NCBI GenBank assembly: GCA_018398585.1
Contig: JAGTTD010000007.1
Coordinates: 6,393,320-6,457,319, forward strand
From: Simmondsia chinensis
Lineage: Eukaryota > Streptophyta > Magnoliopsida > Caryophyllales > Simmondsiaceae
DNA length: 64,000 bases
Direction: 5' to 3'
A program made the translations under genes and the position numbers. The notes under the pieces are model-generated. The model saw nothing but the letters and a program-made list of their open reading frames with translations, made no database searches and had not been told where the DNA came from. Positions 45,901 to 52,976 of the stretch are shown here, piece by piece (position 1 is the first letter of the stretch; each line of letters begins with the position of its first letter).

Positions 45901-46242
45901 TCATTTTCACATTTATGAAGGAAAGTGTTTCACCTTTTGTTGGTGGGAGGTTGATTTCCTCTCAATAGAGGAAACGTTTCCCATATTTGTGGCTGTTGTT
46001 ATGAAGTTATTGAAAAAATTATGTAGAATGACAACGAAAAAGGTTTTCCAACAAAACAAACAGAGTCTAAAATGATAAGAAGCCTCCTTGTTCCAAAACC
46101 ACCTTCCCTCTTTTTTTTGGCGAATCCTATTTTCTACCGAAGTTCGCATGTTCTAAAAACTCTTGGTTTTTTTCTTTGCAAGGTACCCATTCAATCTGTG
46201 AAGAAGCACTTGTTAATGAAAGGCATTGAAGTCAGAATATGA
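16742..46242 (+). CDS. HISN4: Imidazole glycerol phosphate synthase HisHF, plastid precursor (19 exons, 579 aa)
   Basis: Bifunctional enzyme of histidine synthesis. The HisH glutaminase releases ammonia from Gln, and the HisF barrel uses it to turn PRFAR into IGP and AICAR. Exons: 16742-16889, 16989-17071, 20889-20983, 21952-22055, 24267-24436, 24544-24658, 26200-26255, 26363-26401, 26819-26917, 28144-28206, 28282-28344, 28485-28567, 28729-28837, 28926-28979, 31334-31421, 35090-35127, 42548-42653, 43504-43670, 46183-46242. All introns are GT-AG and the joined frame is open for 1740 nt. Residues 1 to about 48 look like a plastid transit peptide (Ser/Arg-rich, few acids). HisH triad: Cys128 (LGICLG), His233 and Glu235 (FHPEKS). 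HisF aspartates: Asp276 (IACLDV) and Asp434 (VVSID). Length fits plant HISN4 (about 590 aa). Introns are swollen by mobile elements, but every exon is intact, so I expect a working gene. Confidence 0.96.
16989..17071 (+). CDS. HISN4: HISN4 exon 2 (HisH start)
   Basis: Residues 50-77, [19 protein letters not shown] and onward: first strand and the GAGN loop of the class I glutaminase fold. Acceptor ATGCAG, donor GTGAGC. Confidence 0.95.
17322..17590 (+). repeat. tRNA-like SINE or LTR fragment in HISN4 intron 2
   Basis: Contains CATGAATTCGAATCCTAG (box B-like) and two direct copies, about 210 bp apart, of a TATAAAACCATCCCGGACCTTC-like sequence (17320-17370 and 17538-17590). This type of repeat is common in plant genomes. 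Class uncertain. Confidence 0.45.
18493..18584 (+). mobile_element. SINE (5'-truncated) in intron 2
   Basis: GGAAGGGGGAAGGCTGCGTA, CAGACCCTGCTGATGCGGGA, GAGGCACTGGGC and a (TTG)n tail: the same body as the 5S-headed copies, without the head. Confidence 0.78.
18993..19021. repeat. T14-G10 homopolymer junction in intron 2
   Basis: Fourteen T followed by ten G, a T and four G. Same T-run to G-run pattern as at 21250 and 27916. Confidence 0.85.
20368..20501 (-). mobile_element. SINE/LINE tail, minus strand, intron 2
   Basis: (CAA)n then CCCAGTGCCTCAAGGGCTCC, TACGCAGCCTTTCCCCTTCA and GGGTGCTACCCTGAAGGGAG. Its upstream part on the minus strand (ACTTCTCAAGTTGAAAG) matches the LINE 3' sequence next to 21363, so it may be a truncated LINE end rather than a SINE. 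Confidence 0.72.
20889..20983 (+). CDS. HISN4: HISN4 exon 3 (HisH PGVGAF loop)
   Basis: Residues 78-108, including [22 protein letters not shown](A/S)F is the oxyanion-strand loop of HisH. Follows a 3.8 kb intron. Confidence 0.95.
21211..21363 (-). mobile_element. LINE 3' tail / SINE body with T-G homopolymer, intron 3
   Basis: Minus-strand order: CAAGCTGGGGATCCTCGAAC, AGCCTCCCTTTAAGGTAGCA, GGTAAGGCTGCATACATC, a G25/T12 block (21250-21286) where other copies have about 12 bases, then GACCCTGCATTGGAGGG, GTAGCACTGGG and a T-rich tail. It directly continues the RTE-type LINE relic to its right. Confidence 0.72.
21364..21690 (-). mobile_element. RTE-type LINE 3' relic (minus), intron 3
   Basis: On the minus strand 21680-21545 reads [33 protein letters not shown], the conserved C-terminus of plant RTE-like LINE proteins. 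It is followed by a low-complexity 3' UTR and then the tail at 21211-21363. Only the last part of the ORF remains. Confidence 0.7.
21952..22055 (+). CDS. HISN4: HISN4 exon 4 (catalytic Cys)
   Basis: Residues 109-143. [14 protein letters not shown] carries the nucleophile Cys128, followed by SSEENGP. Confidence 0.96.
22778..22800. repeat. 23-base G homopolymer in intron 4
   Basis: Preceded by a T12 run and AGGGGAGAGAAGA. Of the same type as the other G runs in this window. Confidence 0.88.
22890..23240 (+). mobile_element. RTE-type LINE C-terminal relic (plus), intron 4
   Basis: About 22960-23040 reads [28 protein letters not shown], the plant RTE LINE motif (family: ...IEDKMREMRLRWFGH). Homology fades and stops appear further on. 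Confidence 0.65.
24081..24250 (+). pseudogene. HISN4: Decayed duplicate of the intron 4/exon 5 junction
   Basis: 24084-24140 (TGAGAGGTTTGGGTTTGATA, CTTGGTGAGATTGGTTGTTTT) closely copies the start of exon 5 at 24267-24325 (TGAGAGGTTTGGGTGTGATA, CCTGGTGTGGTTGGCCGTTTT). Between them, 24121-24189 and 24190-24250 are also copies of each other (AGCTCTGG.AATGG...AATTAACTTGTTGG). In the relic the acceptor AG has become AT, so splicing there is unlikely. Confidence 0.7.
24267..24436 (+). CDS. HISN4: HISN4 exon 5
   Basis: Residues 144-200: [24 protein letters not shown] and [11 protein letters not shown], the conserved HisH central region. A decayed copy of its 5' end lies upstream in intron 4 (24081-24140). 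Confidence 0.96.
24544..24658 (+). CDS. HISN4: HISN4 exon 6 (catalytic His-Glu)
   Basis: Residues 201-238: [18 protein letters not shown] and VQFHPEKSG with His233 and Glu235 of the glutaminase triad. Confidence 0.96.
24760..24855 (-). mobile_element. SINE/LINE tail, minus strand, intron 6
   Basis: CAACAACAATCCACTGGGGA, GGATGTATGCAGCCTTACC, GGGTGCTACCCTGTAAAGG and GGGCCCGCTACCC: the shared body, shortened. Confidence 0.7.
24897..25112. mobile_element. Foldback MITE with GGTACC-type subrepeats, intron 6
   Basis: Inverted copies of GATACCCTGACATTT / AAATGTCAGGATGCC and TTATTATCTAGGTACC / GATACCTAGATAATAA. The right end GTACCTAAGTGATAATCTCC matches the ends of the element at 30143-30697, so both belong to one family. 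Confidence 0.6.
25412..25993. mobile_element. Tourist-like (PIF/Harbinger) MITE, intron 6
   Basis: Ends GGCTGCATTTGGTTCAACTT and AAACCAAATGCACCC are inverted; the 3-bp duplication TTA lies at 25409-25411 and 25994-25996. 582 bp, no ORF. Confidence 0.8.
26200..26255 (+). CDS. HISN4: HISN4 exon 7 (end of HisH)
   Basis: Residues 239-257, [12 protein letters not shown], the last helix of the glutaminase domain. Confidence 0.93.
26363..26401 (+). CDS. HISN4: HISN4 exon 8 (interdomain linker, 39 nt)
   Basis: Residues 258-270, [13 protein letters not shown], the basic linker to HisF. Two AGs sit 4 nt apart at the acceptor (TTAGACAG); only the second keeps the frame and the family sequence, so I place the exon start at 26363. 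Confidence 0.9.
26819..26917 (+). CDS. HISN4: HISN4 exon 9 (HisF start, catalytic Asp)
   Basis: Residues 271-303. [20 protein letters not shown] holds Asp276, equivalent to the general acid/base Asp11 of bacterial HisF. Confidence 0.96.
27246..27701 (-). other. Unrecognised 151-codon antisense ORF in intron 9
   Basis: An uninterrupted minus-strand frame opening [19 protein letters not shown] recognise no domain. It sits in a locally less AT-rich segment of intron 9, which may be a retrocopy fragment or a chance ORF. No splice or promoter evidence. Confidence 0.2.
27916..27967. repeat. T14-G33 homopolymer junction in intron 9
   Basis: Fourteen T directly followed by 33 G, a T and four G. Confidence 0.9.
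28144..28206 (+). CDS. HISN4: HISN4 exon 10
   Basis: Residues 304-324, [19 protein letters not shown], second unit of the barrel. Confidence 0.95.
28282..28344 (+). CDS. HISN4: HISN4 exon 11
   Basis: Residues 325-345, [19 protein letters not shown], a strand and the plant-type insertion loop of HisF. Confidence 0.95.
28485..28567 (+). CDS. HISN4: HISN4 exon 12 (phosphate-binding GGGIR)
   Basis: Residues 346-372 (last codon split): [15 protein letters not shown], the N-terminal phosphate-binding glycine motif of the barrel. Confidence 0.96.
28729..28837 (+). CDS. HISN4: HISN4 exon 13
   Basis: Residues 373-409: [17 protein letters not shown], the strand-4 region of HisF. Confidence 0.96.
28926..28979 (+). 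CDS. HISN4: HISN4 exon 14
   Basis: Residues 410-427, [18 protein letters not shown]. Confidence 0.95.
29638..31162. mobile_element. hAT-like non-autonomous element, intron 14
   Basis: Begins TAGGGGTGTTCGTGGGTTTG and ends CGAACATCCCTA. Flanked by GGCATTTC (29630-29637) and GTCATTTC (31163-31170), an 8-bp duplication with one change. Inner ends are rich in GGGTTT/AAACCC words. No transposase; a foldback MITE is nested inside. Confidence 0.75.
30143..30697. mobile_element. Foldback MITE nested in the intron 14 hAT element
   Basis: Left AGGGAAACTATCACTTAGGT and right ACCTAAGTGATAATTTCCT are inverted. Both arms repeat a 30-40 bp unit with GGTACCTTGA / TTTGACCATTTATCAT words. Related to 24897-25112. 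Confidence 0.68.
31334..31421 (+). CDS. HISN4: HISN4 exon 15 (second catalytic Asp)
   Basis: Residues 428-456. [13 protein letters not shown] holds Asp434, equivalent to Asp130 of bacterial HisF. Confidence 0.96.
31559..32349. mobile_element. hAT-like non-autonomous element, intron 15
   Basis: Ends CTAGGAAGCACCAACAC and GTATCTGTGCTTCCTAG are inverted. Flanked by GATATAGG (31551-31558) and GATGTAGG (32350-32357), an 8-bp duplication with one change. The inner part is rich in TTCCGACACG / CGTATC words. No transposase. Confidence 0.75.
32462..32830 (+). mobile_element. GAGCTCGAGC-rich hAT-like MITE, copy 2, intron 15
   Basis: Starts TAGGGTGTATTTAAGCC, ends ATTTACATCCTA, flanked by GTAACTAC (32454-32461) and GTGACTAC (32831-32838), 8 bp with one change. 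The interior is full of AAGCTTGAGC/GGCTCGAGG words. Best copy of the family seen at 5409-5855. Confidence 0.78.
33359..34761. mobile_element. Tourist-like (PIF/Harbinger) element, intron 15
   Basis: Ends GGTTGTGTTTGGAGTATGG and TGTGCCAAACAAAGCC are inverted, with TAA at 33356-33358 and 34762-34764. Sub-terminal GGAATTGGAATT words mirror each other. The middle holds many TGACCCGAC/CCAATTGACC repeats. No transposase. Confidence 0.8.
33885..34254. mobile_element. hAT MITE nested inside the Tourist-like element
   Basis: Ends CATAGTTGCACGAAG and TTTCCTGCAACTATG are inverted, with a perfect 8-bp duplication TCTCAAAC at 33877-33884 and 34255-34262. 370 bp, no ORF. Its perfect duplication shows it is younger than its host element. 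Confidence 0.85.
35090..35127 (+). CDS. HISN4: HISN4 exon 16 (38 nt micro-exon)
   Basis: Residues 457-469, [12 protein letters not shown]. It sits between a 3.7 kb and a 7.4 kb transposon-filled intron. Confidence 0.93.
35620..36151. other. C-rich part of intron 16, split by the gypsy insertion
   Basis: Unusually rich in CCC/ACC words compared with its surroundings. The same composition continues after the gypsy element at 42271-42420, so it was one tract before the insertion. No class assigned. Confidence 0.4.
36152..36802 (+). repeat. 5' LTR of the gypsy element
   Basis: TGTCACCCACCGCC...CCCGTGACA. Contains GCAATATAAATAGG (36470-36483), a likely TATA box in the U3/R region. 98.8 percent identical to the 3' LTR by substitutions. 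Confidence 0.95.
36807..36819 (+). other. Primer binding site, initiator tRNA-Met type
   Basis: TGGTATCAGAGCC four bases after the 5' LTR; the standard plant initiator-Met primer site. Confidence 0.92.
36832..38151 (+). pseudogene. gypsy gag (one internal stop)
   Basis: Starts [20 protein letters not shown], has a coiled-coil-like N-terminal part, an in-frame TAG at 37222, then the retrotransposon gag domain ([47 protein letters not shown]), a Lys/Gly-rich stretch and one CCHC knuckle (C37873-C37909, [13 protein letters not shown]). A second TAG at 38149 closes the frame; reading continues in the same frame into protease. Confidence 0.9.
38152..39363 (+). pseudogene. gypsy protease and reverse transcriptase
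   Basis: Protease motif [11 protein letters not shown] (Asp codon at 38317). RT follows: [51 protein letters not shown] and the catalytic YLDD (39322-39333). Same frame as gag. Ends at a TAG (39361) just after VVYSESLG, where related elements read on. Confidence 0.92.
39364..40452 (+). pseudogene. gypsy RT thumb, RNase H and integrase zinc region
   Basis: Continues the frame: [38 protein letters not shown], RNase H with [34 protein letters not shown] and IKTDN, then the integrase HHCC start ([19 protein letters not shown]). A small loss near 40430 shifts the frame and removes one zinc-binding Cys. Confidence 0.9.
40453..41140 (+). pseudogene. gypsy integrase catalytic core
   Basis: In the second frame from about 40430: [33 protein letters not shown] (first Asp), [17 protein letters not shown] (second Asp), a TAA at 40793, then [20 protein letters not shown] (catalytic Glu in QTERVN). 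The core residues are present but the frame is cut. Confidence 0.9.
41141..41585 (+). pseudogene. gypsy integrase C-terminus with chromodomain
   Basis: Third frame: [55 protein letters not shown], then a chromodomain ([20 protein letters not shown]). The chromodomain places it among plant chromoviruses; I do not assign the clade. Confidence 0.9.
41617..42266 (+). repeat. 3' LTR of the gypsy element
   Basis: TGTCACCCACCGCC...CCCATGACA, preceded by a purine tract ending GGGGGAGAG. Eight substitutions, a 1-bp insertion and a 2-bp deletion compared with the 5' LTR. Confidence 0.95.
42548..42653 (+). CDS. HISN4: HISN4 exon 17
   Basis: Residues 470-504: [20 protein letters not shown] then [14 protein letters not shown]. 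Acceptor GTAAG with a pyrimidine tract. Confidence 0.96.
43504..43670 (+). CDS. HISN4: HISN4 exon 18 (second phosphate site)
   Basis: Residues 505-560: [37 protein letters not shown] (C-terminal phosphate-binding motif) and [14 protein letters not shown]. Confidence 0.97.
44440..44800. repeat. Degenerate CTCGAGC/AGCTTG-rich repeat in intron 18
   Basis: Many GGCTCG, AAGCTTG, GAGCTC and ACTCAAG words, like the hAT-like MITEs at 5409 and 32462 but more diverged. Ends not resolved. Confidence 0.4.
44935..45265 (-). mobile_element. LINE RNase H relic (minus) in intron 18
   Basis: Minus strand from about 45240: [20 protein letters not shown] and HIEDDNVT, then [20 protein letters not shown] near 45000 in another frame. 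These fit the RNase H domain of plant LINEs. Another minus-strand ORF (45656-45462, with [19 protein letters not shown]) may be a second RNase H scrap. Confidence 0.55.
45719..46067. mobile_element. Tourist-like (PIF/Harbinger) MITE in intron 18
   Basis: Ends GGCTCCGTTTGGTTCAACGG and CAAAACAAACAGAGTC are inverted, with TAA at 45716-45718 and 46068-46070. Its TIR resembles that of the larger Harbinger element at 53602-57487 (GGCTCTGTTTGTTTC), which could be the source of its transposase. It lies 115 bp upstream of exon 19. Confidence 0.8.
46183..46242 (+). CDS. HISN4: HISN4 exon 19 (last, with stop)
   Basis: Residues 561-579 and [22 protein letters not shown], the usual HisF C-terminus. Confidence 0.96.
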   Translation, partial: VPIQSVKKHLLMKGIEVRI

Positions 46243-47269
46243 TTAAAGAATGTCGTAATCTATCGATGTCGAACTCAGAGTCATCTTACATGGTAATTTA
46301 TGACTAACTAAACCTTGTAGAGTCCGGCTTCAGTTCTACCTTAAGTAAGTTACTGGTTACCTTGGTGTGTTTTGCTGATATCTTTTGGCACTTCTTTGAT
46401 ACCATTTAGTGATTTTCTGGTTTGATACAATAAATCTTCAGGCATTTTTAGTTCATGAAGTTATTTTTTTTTTCTTTTCTAATTTATCAAGTTTTCTTTT
46501 TGAAAAATGAAAAACTCGGGAAACAGTTGGAAGATTCAAAATACATCCAAGAACGACACCTTCAATTATGAAGAAAATTTTGAGAAACAAAAAGAAAGAA
46601 AATTTCCAATTTTTGGTATGAAAGGAAGAAAAGCGAAATTGTTTTATTTCCTAAAGAAGGGATACACTTTTGAAAATTTTCTTGTAAAACTGAAAGATTT
46701 TCGTCAATGAACATGCCTTTTGTGGCTCATTTGATTCTGAATAAACATTGAGATATACACTAGGATTTCTCTTAGTGCATGAATACTAAGTGGTGTGATT
46801 ATAGTTGCTGAAAGATAAATGTAAAAGGCGGCTTTATTTAGATGGTTAGATCTTATATTACATTATTTAGTGTTTGTACAGAGAAAATTCTTAATATATC
46901 TATCATCATTCCATGTGGATTACTAAAAGTGTTGCTCCCATGACGATTTGTTCTTGATTCATTCATGCTTTTCTAAAGATATGCTTGTTGGTCATAATTA
47001 GAGAAGGGGAGTCGCATTCCATCTACTTGCTTCCAAGTCGCCTTAGTTTTGTGATTGCTCAAAGAACCTTTACTAGACCTGCTATTCAAGATCTTAGAAC
47101 TTGCTGCTTTTGTCCGATAATTTTCTTCCTAAGAAAAACCAATATTCACTTCTAGGGTTCATTGTACCACTTGATCTAAATTGGCACATATTTTATAACT
47201 CCAAAAAAGAAGAGTGAAATTGCTACTCTACTTTCTCAAGTATCTTAAAAGGTCATCATATAGAGAAGT
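46243..47269. other. HISN4 3' flank
   Basis: T-rich 3' UTR candidate up to about 46450, then AT-rich DNA to the start of LINE C. A 67-codon frame (46507-46710) is Lys-rich low complexity with no domain. Confidence 0.5.
46429..46434 (+). terminator. HISN4: Candidate HISN4 polyadenylation signal AATAAA
   Basis: Canonical AATAAA 187 nt after the stop codon, in T-rich sequence. A plausible end of the 3' UTR. Confidence 0.45.
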
Positions 47270-47429
47270 AGGGTTTCAATTACTGCCTCTCCCGTTGAGG
47301 CTCTCTAGGGTTTCTTACCCTTTCTCTTTCATCTCCCCATTATCGGCTCTCTGTCCAGCTCTTCTGCTCACCCTTTTTGCCCTTGTTCTCTGGCTTCCGC
47401 CCTCTTTTGCCTGATTGCTCCCATGGATT

Positions 47430-48140
47430 CTTCTCCTCCACCTCCCCCGGTATGGCTTCAACGTCCTCAAAGGGAAAAGGATTGCTGAGTCAATAGACAC
47501 TACCGAGTCGCTTGTAAAGGAAGTGAAGGAACTGGAGTTAAAGGAAGATGCTTCCATTAACACTGCCCTCAAAGATCTCATGCTCATGGGGAAGCTTATT
47601 TCAGATAAGACACTTAGGATTGGACTGCTCAGAGCCATCCTCTGGAAGGCTTGGGCTCTTCAAGATCGGATTCGGATTCAAGAGGTTGGGGGTAATGTAT
47701 TCCTGTTTCTCTTTCAGAATAAAGATGACAAATATAAGATTGTTGAAGATGGACCTTGGTCCATTCATGACTCTCACCTGGTCTTAAAGGAATGGGATGG
47801 AGACATGTCCTTCTCTGAAATTGATTTCTTAACCTTGGAATTTGGGTCCAATTTCATGGACTTCCGATTAACCTTATGACAAAGAACAATACCCTGAAAA
47901 TAGCCAGCCTATTTCCAGCCATGGTTAAAATTTGTTGTGGAGATTAATATCCCACTGAGGAAAGGTTTTTTACTTGAACGCAAAGGAAGGGATGATTTGT
48001 GGATCCAGTTTAAATATGAACGTCTTCCGGACTTTTGTTACTCATGTGGATCCCTTGGTCATATTAAACATAGATGCCCTCATCGTAGGAAGCTGGTGAA
48101 AGATTGTTATGATAGCTCTTTGAGGGCGATTGAGTGTTGA
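47430..48140 (+). pseudogene. LINE C ORF1 (DUF4283 and CCHC zinc knuckle)
   Basis: GNVFLFLFQNKDDKYKIVED, GPWSIHDSHLVLKEWDGDMS is the DUF4283-type nucleic acid-binding region of plant LINE ORF1. After a frame break, INIPLRKGFLLERKGRDD, YERLPDFCYSCGSLGHIKHR gives one CCHC knuckle. ORF1 proteins bind the LINE RNA. Confidence 0.82.
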
Positions 48141-48870
48141 GCTGAAAGACTTAACCTCGGAAATCTGGGGATAGTACAATCCAAGGTTACGGATGTGCCA
48201 CCGTACACTGTTAGCCCTATCCCTAGAGTATCGGTTAGAGACAATAAGAGAGATGATGTAGGTGCTCTGAAAATTGTGGAACGCAGTGCATATGCCATGG
48301 TATAAAATGCTGCCCAAGAGATCTTTAATCGGCCATATGGCAATGTTGTCCATCCCGCTTCTGTTAATGCTCAGAATAATGAGGGTAATGCGACTATCTC
48401 AAGCACCCCCCTTATCTCTCATGCTTCGACAAGGAAAAGATCAGCGCCGGGGCCAGATTATAAGCTCCTAAACAAACGAACCCGTTTAACTATCAACGAA
48501 GTCATGAGTTTTGCAGTTAAACAAGATAGCTTTGGGAATTGGGTTTTTTGCTCTGCTTGGACAGAAGGGAATGACGGGAATATAAATTCAGAGTTTGAAG
48601 GGGACTTTTGCTTTCCGGAGGAGGAGTTCTCCTTTAGTCCAGGGTTGTTAGTTCTGGTGGTTCTGCTATCCTTCGTCGTTTTCATAGCATAAAGAGGGTT
48701 GCTAGAGCGAGAATCGAAAGGTCCTTGCTTGCATCGAGCCCGGAAGTCCCATCTGGTGGAGCTGATAGCTCTATTTCAAGAATGTGTTTTGACGAAACCT
48801 CAGGCATGATCCTTGACAGTGCTGTGATTGGGTTTGCAGCGGTTGTCCTAGAACAACTGCCTCTCTCCCA

Positions 48871-49712
48871 ATGATTATTATATGTTGGAGCTGTCGAGGC
48901 TGTGGCCAAGCCCGGACAGTTCGTGCTCTCAAGGAGCTTGCTAGAGCTCAAAGGCCGAGTATTGTGTTCATTATGGAATCGAAACAAAGGGATGTCTACA
49001 TGAGTAAGATGGCTGAAAGGATGAATTTCTGGAATTGCCTTTGTGTCATTCCTGTTGGTTCTATTGGTGGCCTCGCCTTATTGTGGAGACACTCTGTTGC
49101 CATTAACATTCTCTATTCCTACCTCGGTTAATCTTAGTGGAAATTGAGGATCTTCAGAAAGGGTTCAAATGGATTCATTGCTTTGTCCATGGAGAACCCC
49201 AGCGAAACCGAAGAAGATATTTTTGGGTCTTTATGATTGATTTATGCTCTTCTTTTTTTGGGCCTTTCGCCATTGCCGGGGACTTTAATGCTTACGTGTT
49301 TGATTCCGATAAATTCGGCTCCTCAGGCTCTTCCACGTCTCAACTTGGGTGGCTTCAGAACTTTTATGACGATTGCTCCCTTATCGAATTACAGTCCTTT
49401 GGGTGTCAGTTTTCGTGGTCTAACCGGCAAGGTGGATCCCGGCACGTTAAAGAAAGGCTTGATAAAATTGCGGTGAATGTTGATTGGTTAAATCTTTTCC
49501 CTCGTGTATCGGTTAAGCTTCTCCCAGCTATAAGGTCGGATCATAGCCCGCTTCTTATTTCTCTCTTGGATTCTTGGCCTAAACCTCGGTTTTCCTTTAA
49601 ATTCGAGGCAAAATGGCTCACTCATATTGAAATCTCTGATGTTATCTCCAATGCATGGGAGGATTCGAATGGTGGTAGAGGGTGGAATGCTCTTCACTTT
49701 AGACTTAGATAA
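48871..49712 (+). pseudogene. LINE C ORF2 endonuclease domain
   Basis: IIICWSCRGCGQARTVRALK (start), IVFIMESKQRD (catalytic Glu), then after a stop at 49129, FAIAGDFNAYVF (GDFN), SWSNRQGG, and IRSDHSPLLISL (Asp-His pair). All main APE motifs are present. Confidence 0.88.
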
Positions 49713-50128
49713 TGTCAGCGAGAGCTCTTGTCATGGAGTAAATCTCTTAATTCTTCGTCGAGAATGGACATTCGCAACATCACATCAAGACTTGAAGAGG
49801 TTCAAAGTAGATCTCTTTTCCCCTTTGACTTTGATGAAGATCGTGCTCTTATTGAAAAACTCGATCAAATTTGGAAAAGAGGAGCTTTTTTGGAAGCAGA
49901 GATCGAGAATCGACTGGCTTCAATTTGGTGACCGCAACACCAGCCTTTTCCATACCTGTACTGTGATTAGACGGTGCCGAAATCGTATTTCCAGACTCAA
50001 AGACTCTGATGGTAATTGGATTGATCTTCCTCACCGCATCAACTAGCTAGTTTTGGATCACTTTAAGTCTGTTTCGCCCGGTTGCTGCTTCGGGTATCCT
50101 TGATGCCCTTCAGGTTTGTAATCCTTCT

Positions 50129-51640
50129 ATGTCTGATGCTGACAACGCAAGGCTTACAGTGGCTGTTTCTTCACATGAGATCAATTTAACTTTACAACAG
50201 ATGGGGTGTTTTAAAGCTCCACTCCCGGATGGTTTCTCAGGTATCTTCTGTAAAGAATTTTGGGATCGTGTTGGGGTGGATGTGTTTGATACCATTTCTG
50301 AGTTCTTTGAAAGTGGGATTATGCATGAGTCCTTAAACCAGACTAATATTGTCCTCATTCCCAAAATCCCCAATCCTGAATCCATTGCTCAGTTTAGACC
50401 TATTAGCCTTTGTAACTTTGTGTATAAAATCATATGTAAAGTTCTAGCTAATAAACTCAAAATTGTGTTACCGTCCATTGTTTCCCCTACTTAAGGGGCC
50501 TTTGTCCAAGGTAGACTGATTCAGGATAATATTATTATATCCCATGAAGTTTTTCATGCCTTACGTAATAAGAAGGGGAAGAAAGCCTATCTTGCCATAA
50601 AAATTGATCTAGCTAAGGCCTACGATCAGGTCAATTGGGATTGTCTTGAGGGGCTTCTCCGGGAAGTTGGGTTTAATGACCGTTTTGTGGGTTGGATTAT
50701 AGCTTGTGTGAGATCGGTTTCTGTTAGTCCGATTGTCAATGGGTCCTGTCTTTCCTCTTTCTGTATCTCTAGGGGCCTTAGACAAGGGGATCCTATCTCA
50801 CCTTATCTTTTCGTGCTCCTTGTGGAGGTGTTCTCGAGACTGATCACTAGAGAGGTGGATCGTGGCCGTTGGAAACCGTTTTGTATCTCTCCTCATGCTC
50901 CTTATTTTTCTCATCTTTTCTTCGCGGATGATTGCTTGTTGTTTTGTGAGGCCAAGATTGAGGTCATTAGAATTGTCAAGTAGGTGATTAATTATTTCTG
51001 TGGGCCCTCAGGTCAAACCGTTAACTTCAATAAGTCATCAGTCTTTTTTTCGTCCAATGCTAATGCCGAGTTGAGAGAGTCATGCTGTAGAGAATTGGGT
51101 ATGAACCTTATAAACTTCAATGATAAATACTTGGGTATGAGCCTTCTCCGGGGACATAATAAAAATCAGATTTTGGGCTATCTTCTTGACCGAATCAAAT
51201 CCAAGGTTTAGGGCTGGAAATCGTCCCTCCTTTCCCATGCGGGAACAGAGGTTTTGATTAAATCAGTTCTGTCGGCCATTCCTCAATATGTTTTTCGTTG
51301 TTATCGTATTCCCATTTCTCTTGCTCATTAGATTAATGGGCTAATTGCTCAATTTTGGTGGAGGGGTAATGTCAAAGAAGGCCATCAGATTCACTGGCTG
51401 GGATGGAAAAAAATCTCCAAACCTAAGGGATTGAGGGGCTTAGGTTTCCGGGATATGGAAGGTATGAATCTTGCCATGCTTGCTAATCAAGCTTGGAGAA
51501 TTTTGAATAATCCGGAGGCGTTATGGGTCCGTGTTCTTAGGGGTCTTTACTTTCCGGACGGGGACTTCTTGAAAGCTCATATCGGTCATAGGCCTTCCTA
51601 GTTCCGGAGATGTATTATTCAGGGTCGTAATTTCCTCAAG
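50129..51640 (+). pseudogene. LINE C ORF2 reverse transcriptase
   Basis: FKAPLPDGFSGIFCKEFWD, FRPISLCNFVYKIICKVLAN, GAFVQGRLIQDNIIISHEVF, LAIKIDLAKAYDQVNWDCLE, RGLRQGDPISPYLFVLLVEV and the catalytic FADD (FFADDCLLFCEA near 50922). The thumb reads NFNDKYLGMSLLRGHNK. Stops at about 50492, 50981 and 51209 cut it. Confidence 0.9.
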
Positions 51641-51649
51641 AAAGGCTTA

Positions 51650-52976
51650 TTGTGGAATATTAACAATGGTCGGTTAGCTTGCGTTTGGGAGGACAGATGG
51701 ATCCCGGGCTTGCCAGCTTTGTCTGCTCCTTCGAACTTTCCTCCGATTAGGGAGATAAGGGTGGCGGACCTCATCCTTCCTTCCTCTCGTTCTTGGAATA
51801 CCGACTTCCTCTCTCTTTGGTTCACCCGTGATGTTGCTTCAATTATTAGAAGCATTCCTATCTCTTATCCTCTTGTGGAGGACAGGTTGGTGTGGACTCT
51901 TGATCGTAGGGGTTCTTGCCAAGTCAAACAGGGTTATGCCTTATGGTGCAATTCCAGCAGAGAAGAGAATGGAAGAATAAATGCTTCGTTGCTTGCTTTC
52001 CCCAAAAAAAAAAAAAATGCTTGAGTCGGATTTGGAAAGCTCCGGTATCTGTTATTTCCTCTAGCGGCTTATGTTTGATGCTTTGCCGTCTTCGGCAAAT
52101 TTTGCTAAGAGAGTGCAATCTGTCTCTGGCCTTTGTCCGCGATGTAAACTTGATTCGGAATTTGTTGACCATATTATCTTCCTTTGTCCGTTTGCTCGAG
52201 TGGTCTGGCTTGCTTCGGGATTGGGATATAAATCATGTGCGGAGGGTTTTCGGGGTTTTCCTTCTTGGTGGGACAATATGATTGCCTCCTTTGATGATGG
52301 TGATGTGCTTTTTACTCAGATTATTTTTTTATGCTAGTGGATTTGGAAATCTCGTTGCACGTTTCTTTTCGAAGGTATCGAGGACAACCCAATCTGGGTG
52401 GCTAACCGTGCTTTTGCTGCAGCCTCAGTCTCATCTTCCGTGAGTACAGTGCAGGGATCTCCCGCCCAAGCGCTTCTCTCGCACTTGAGTCGTTGGTCTT
52501 ACCCCCCGGAAGGCTGTTTCAAGGTTAATGTCGACGCAGGCTGGTCGCCGCCCACATGCTGTTGCTTCGTTTGTTGTCGTTGCTCGCAATTTCCATGGGT
52601 CTTTGGTGTTGGGATGGTGCGGATCCTTTTTCGTGCCTCTCCTGTGGTTGCGGAGTGTTTGGCTCTGAAAGCAGCTTGTCACCTAGCTTTTAATTTGAAT
52701 TTTCAGCATGTCATTTTTGAATCTGACTCACATGAAATCATAAGTGTTGTTTTGGTGGGGACCTGTCCCCGTTGGGAGATTTTTGCTCTTGTTCAGGACA
52801 TTAGGTCCTTATGTTCTTCTTTTGGTTCCGTCTCGTTTTCTTGGTGTCCTAGGCAGGTTAATAGGGAAGCCCATGAGGTTGCTAGGTTTCATCGGTTGGG
52901 AGCCTGTTCCCATGACTGGGTCCATTTTCCTGGACCATCGATTTTATCTGTTCTTGTTGATGATTTGGTTCAATGA
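51650..52976 (+). pseudogene. LINE C zf-RVT and RNase H domains
   Basis: VWEDRWIPGLPAL, LVWTLDRRGSCQVKQGYALW, an A13 run near 52005 that disrupts the frame, VQSVSGLCPRCKLDSEFVDH (zf-RVT C..C...H), then RNase H: CFKVNVDAGWSPPTC, AECLALKAACHLAFNLNFQH, IFESDSHEIIS and SWCPRQVNREAHEVARF. Confidence 0.87.
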
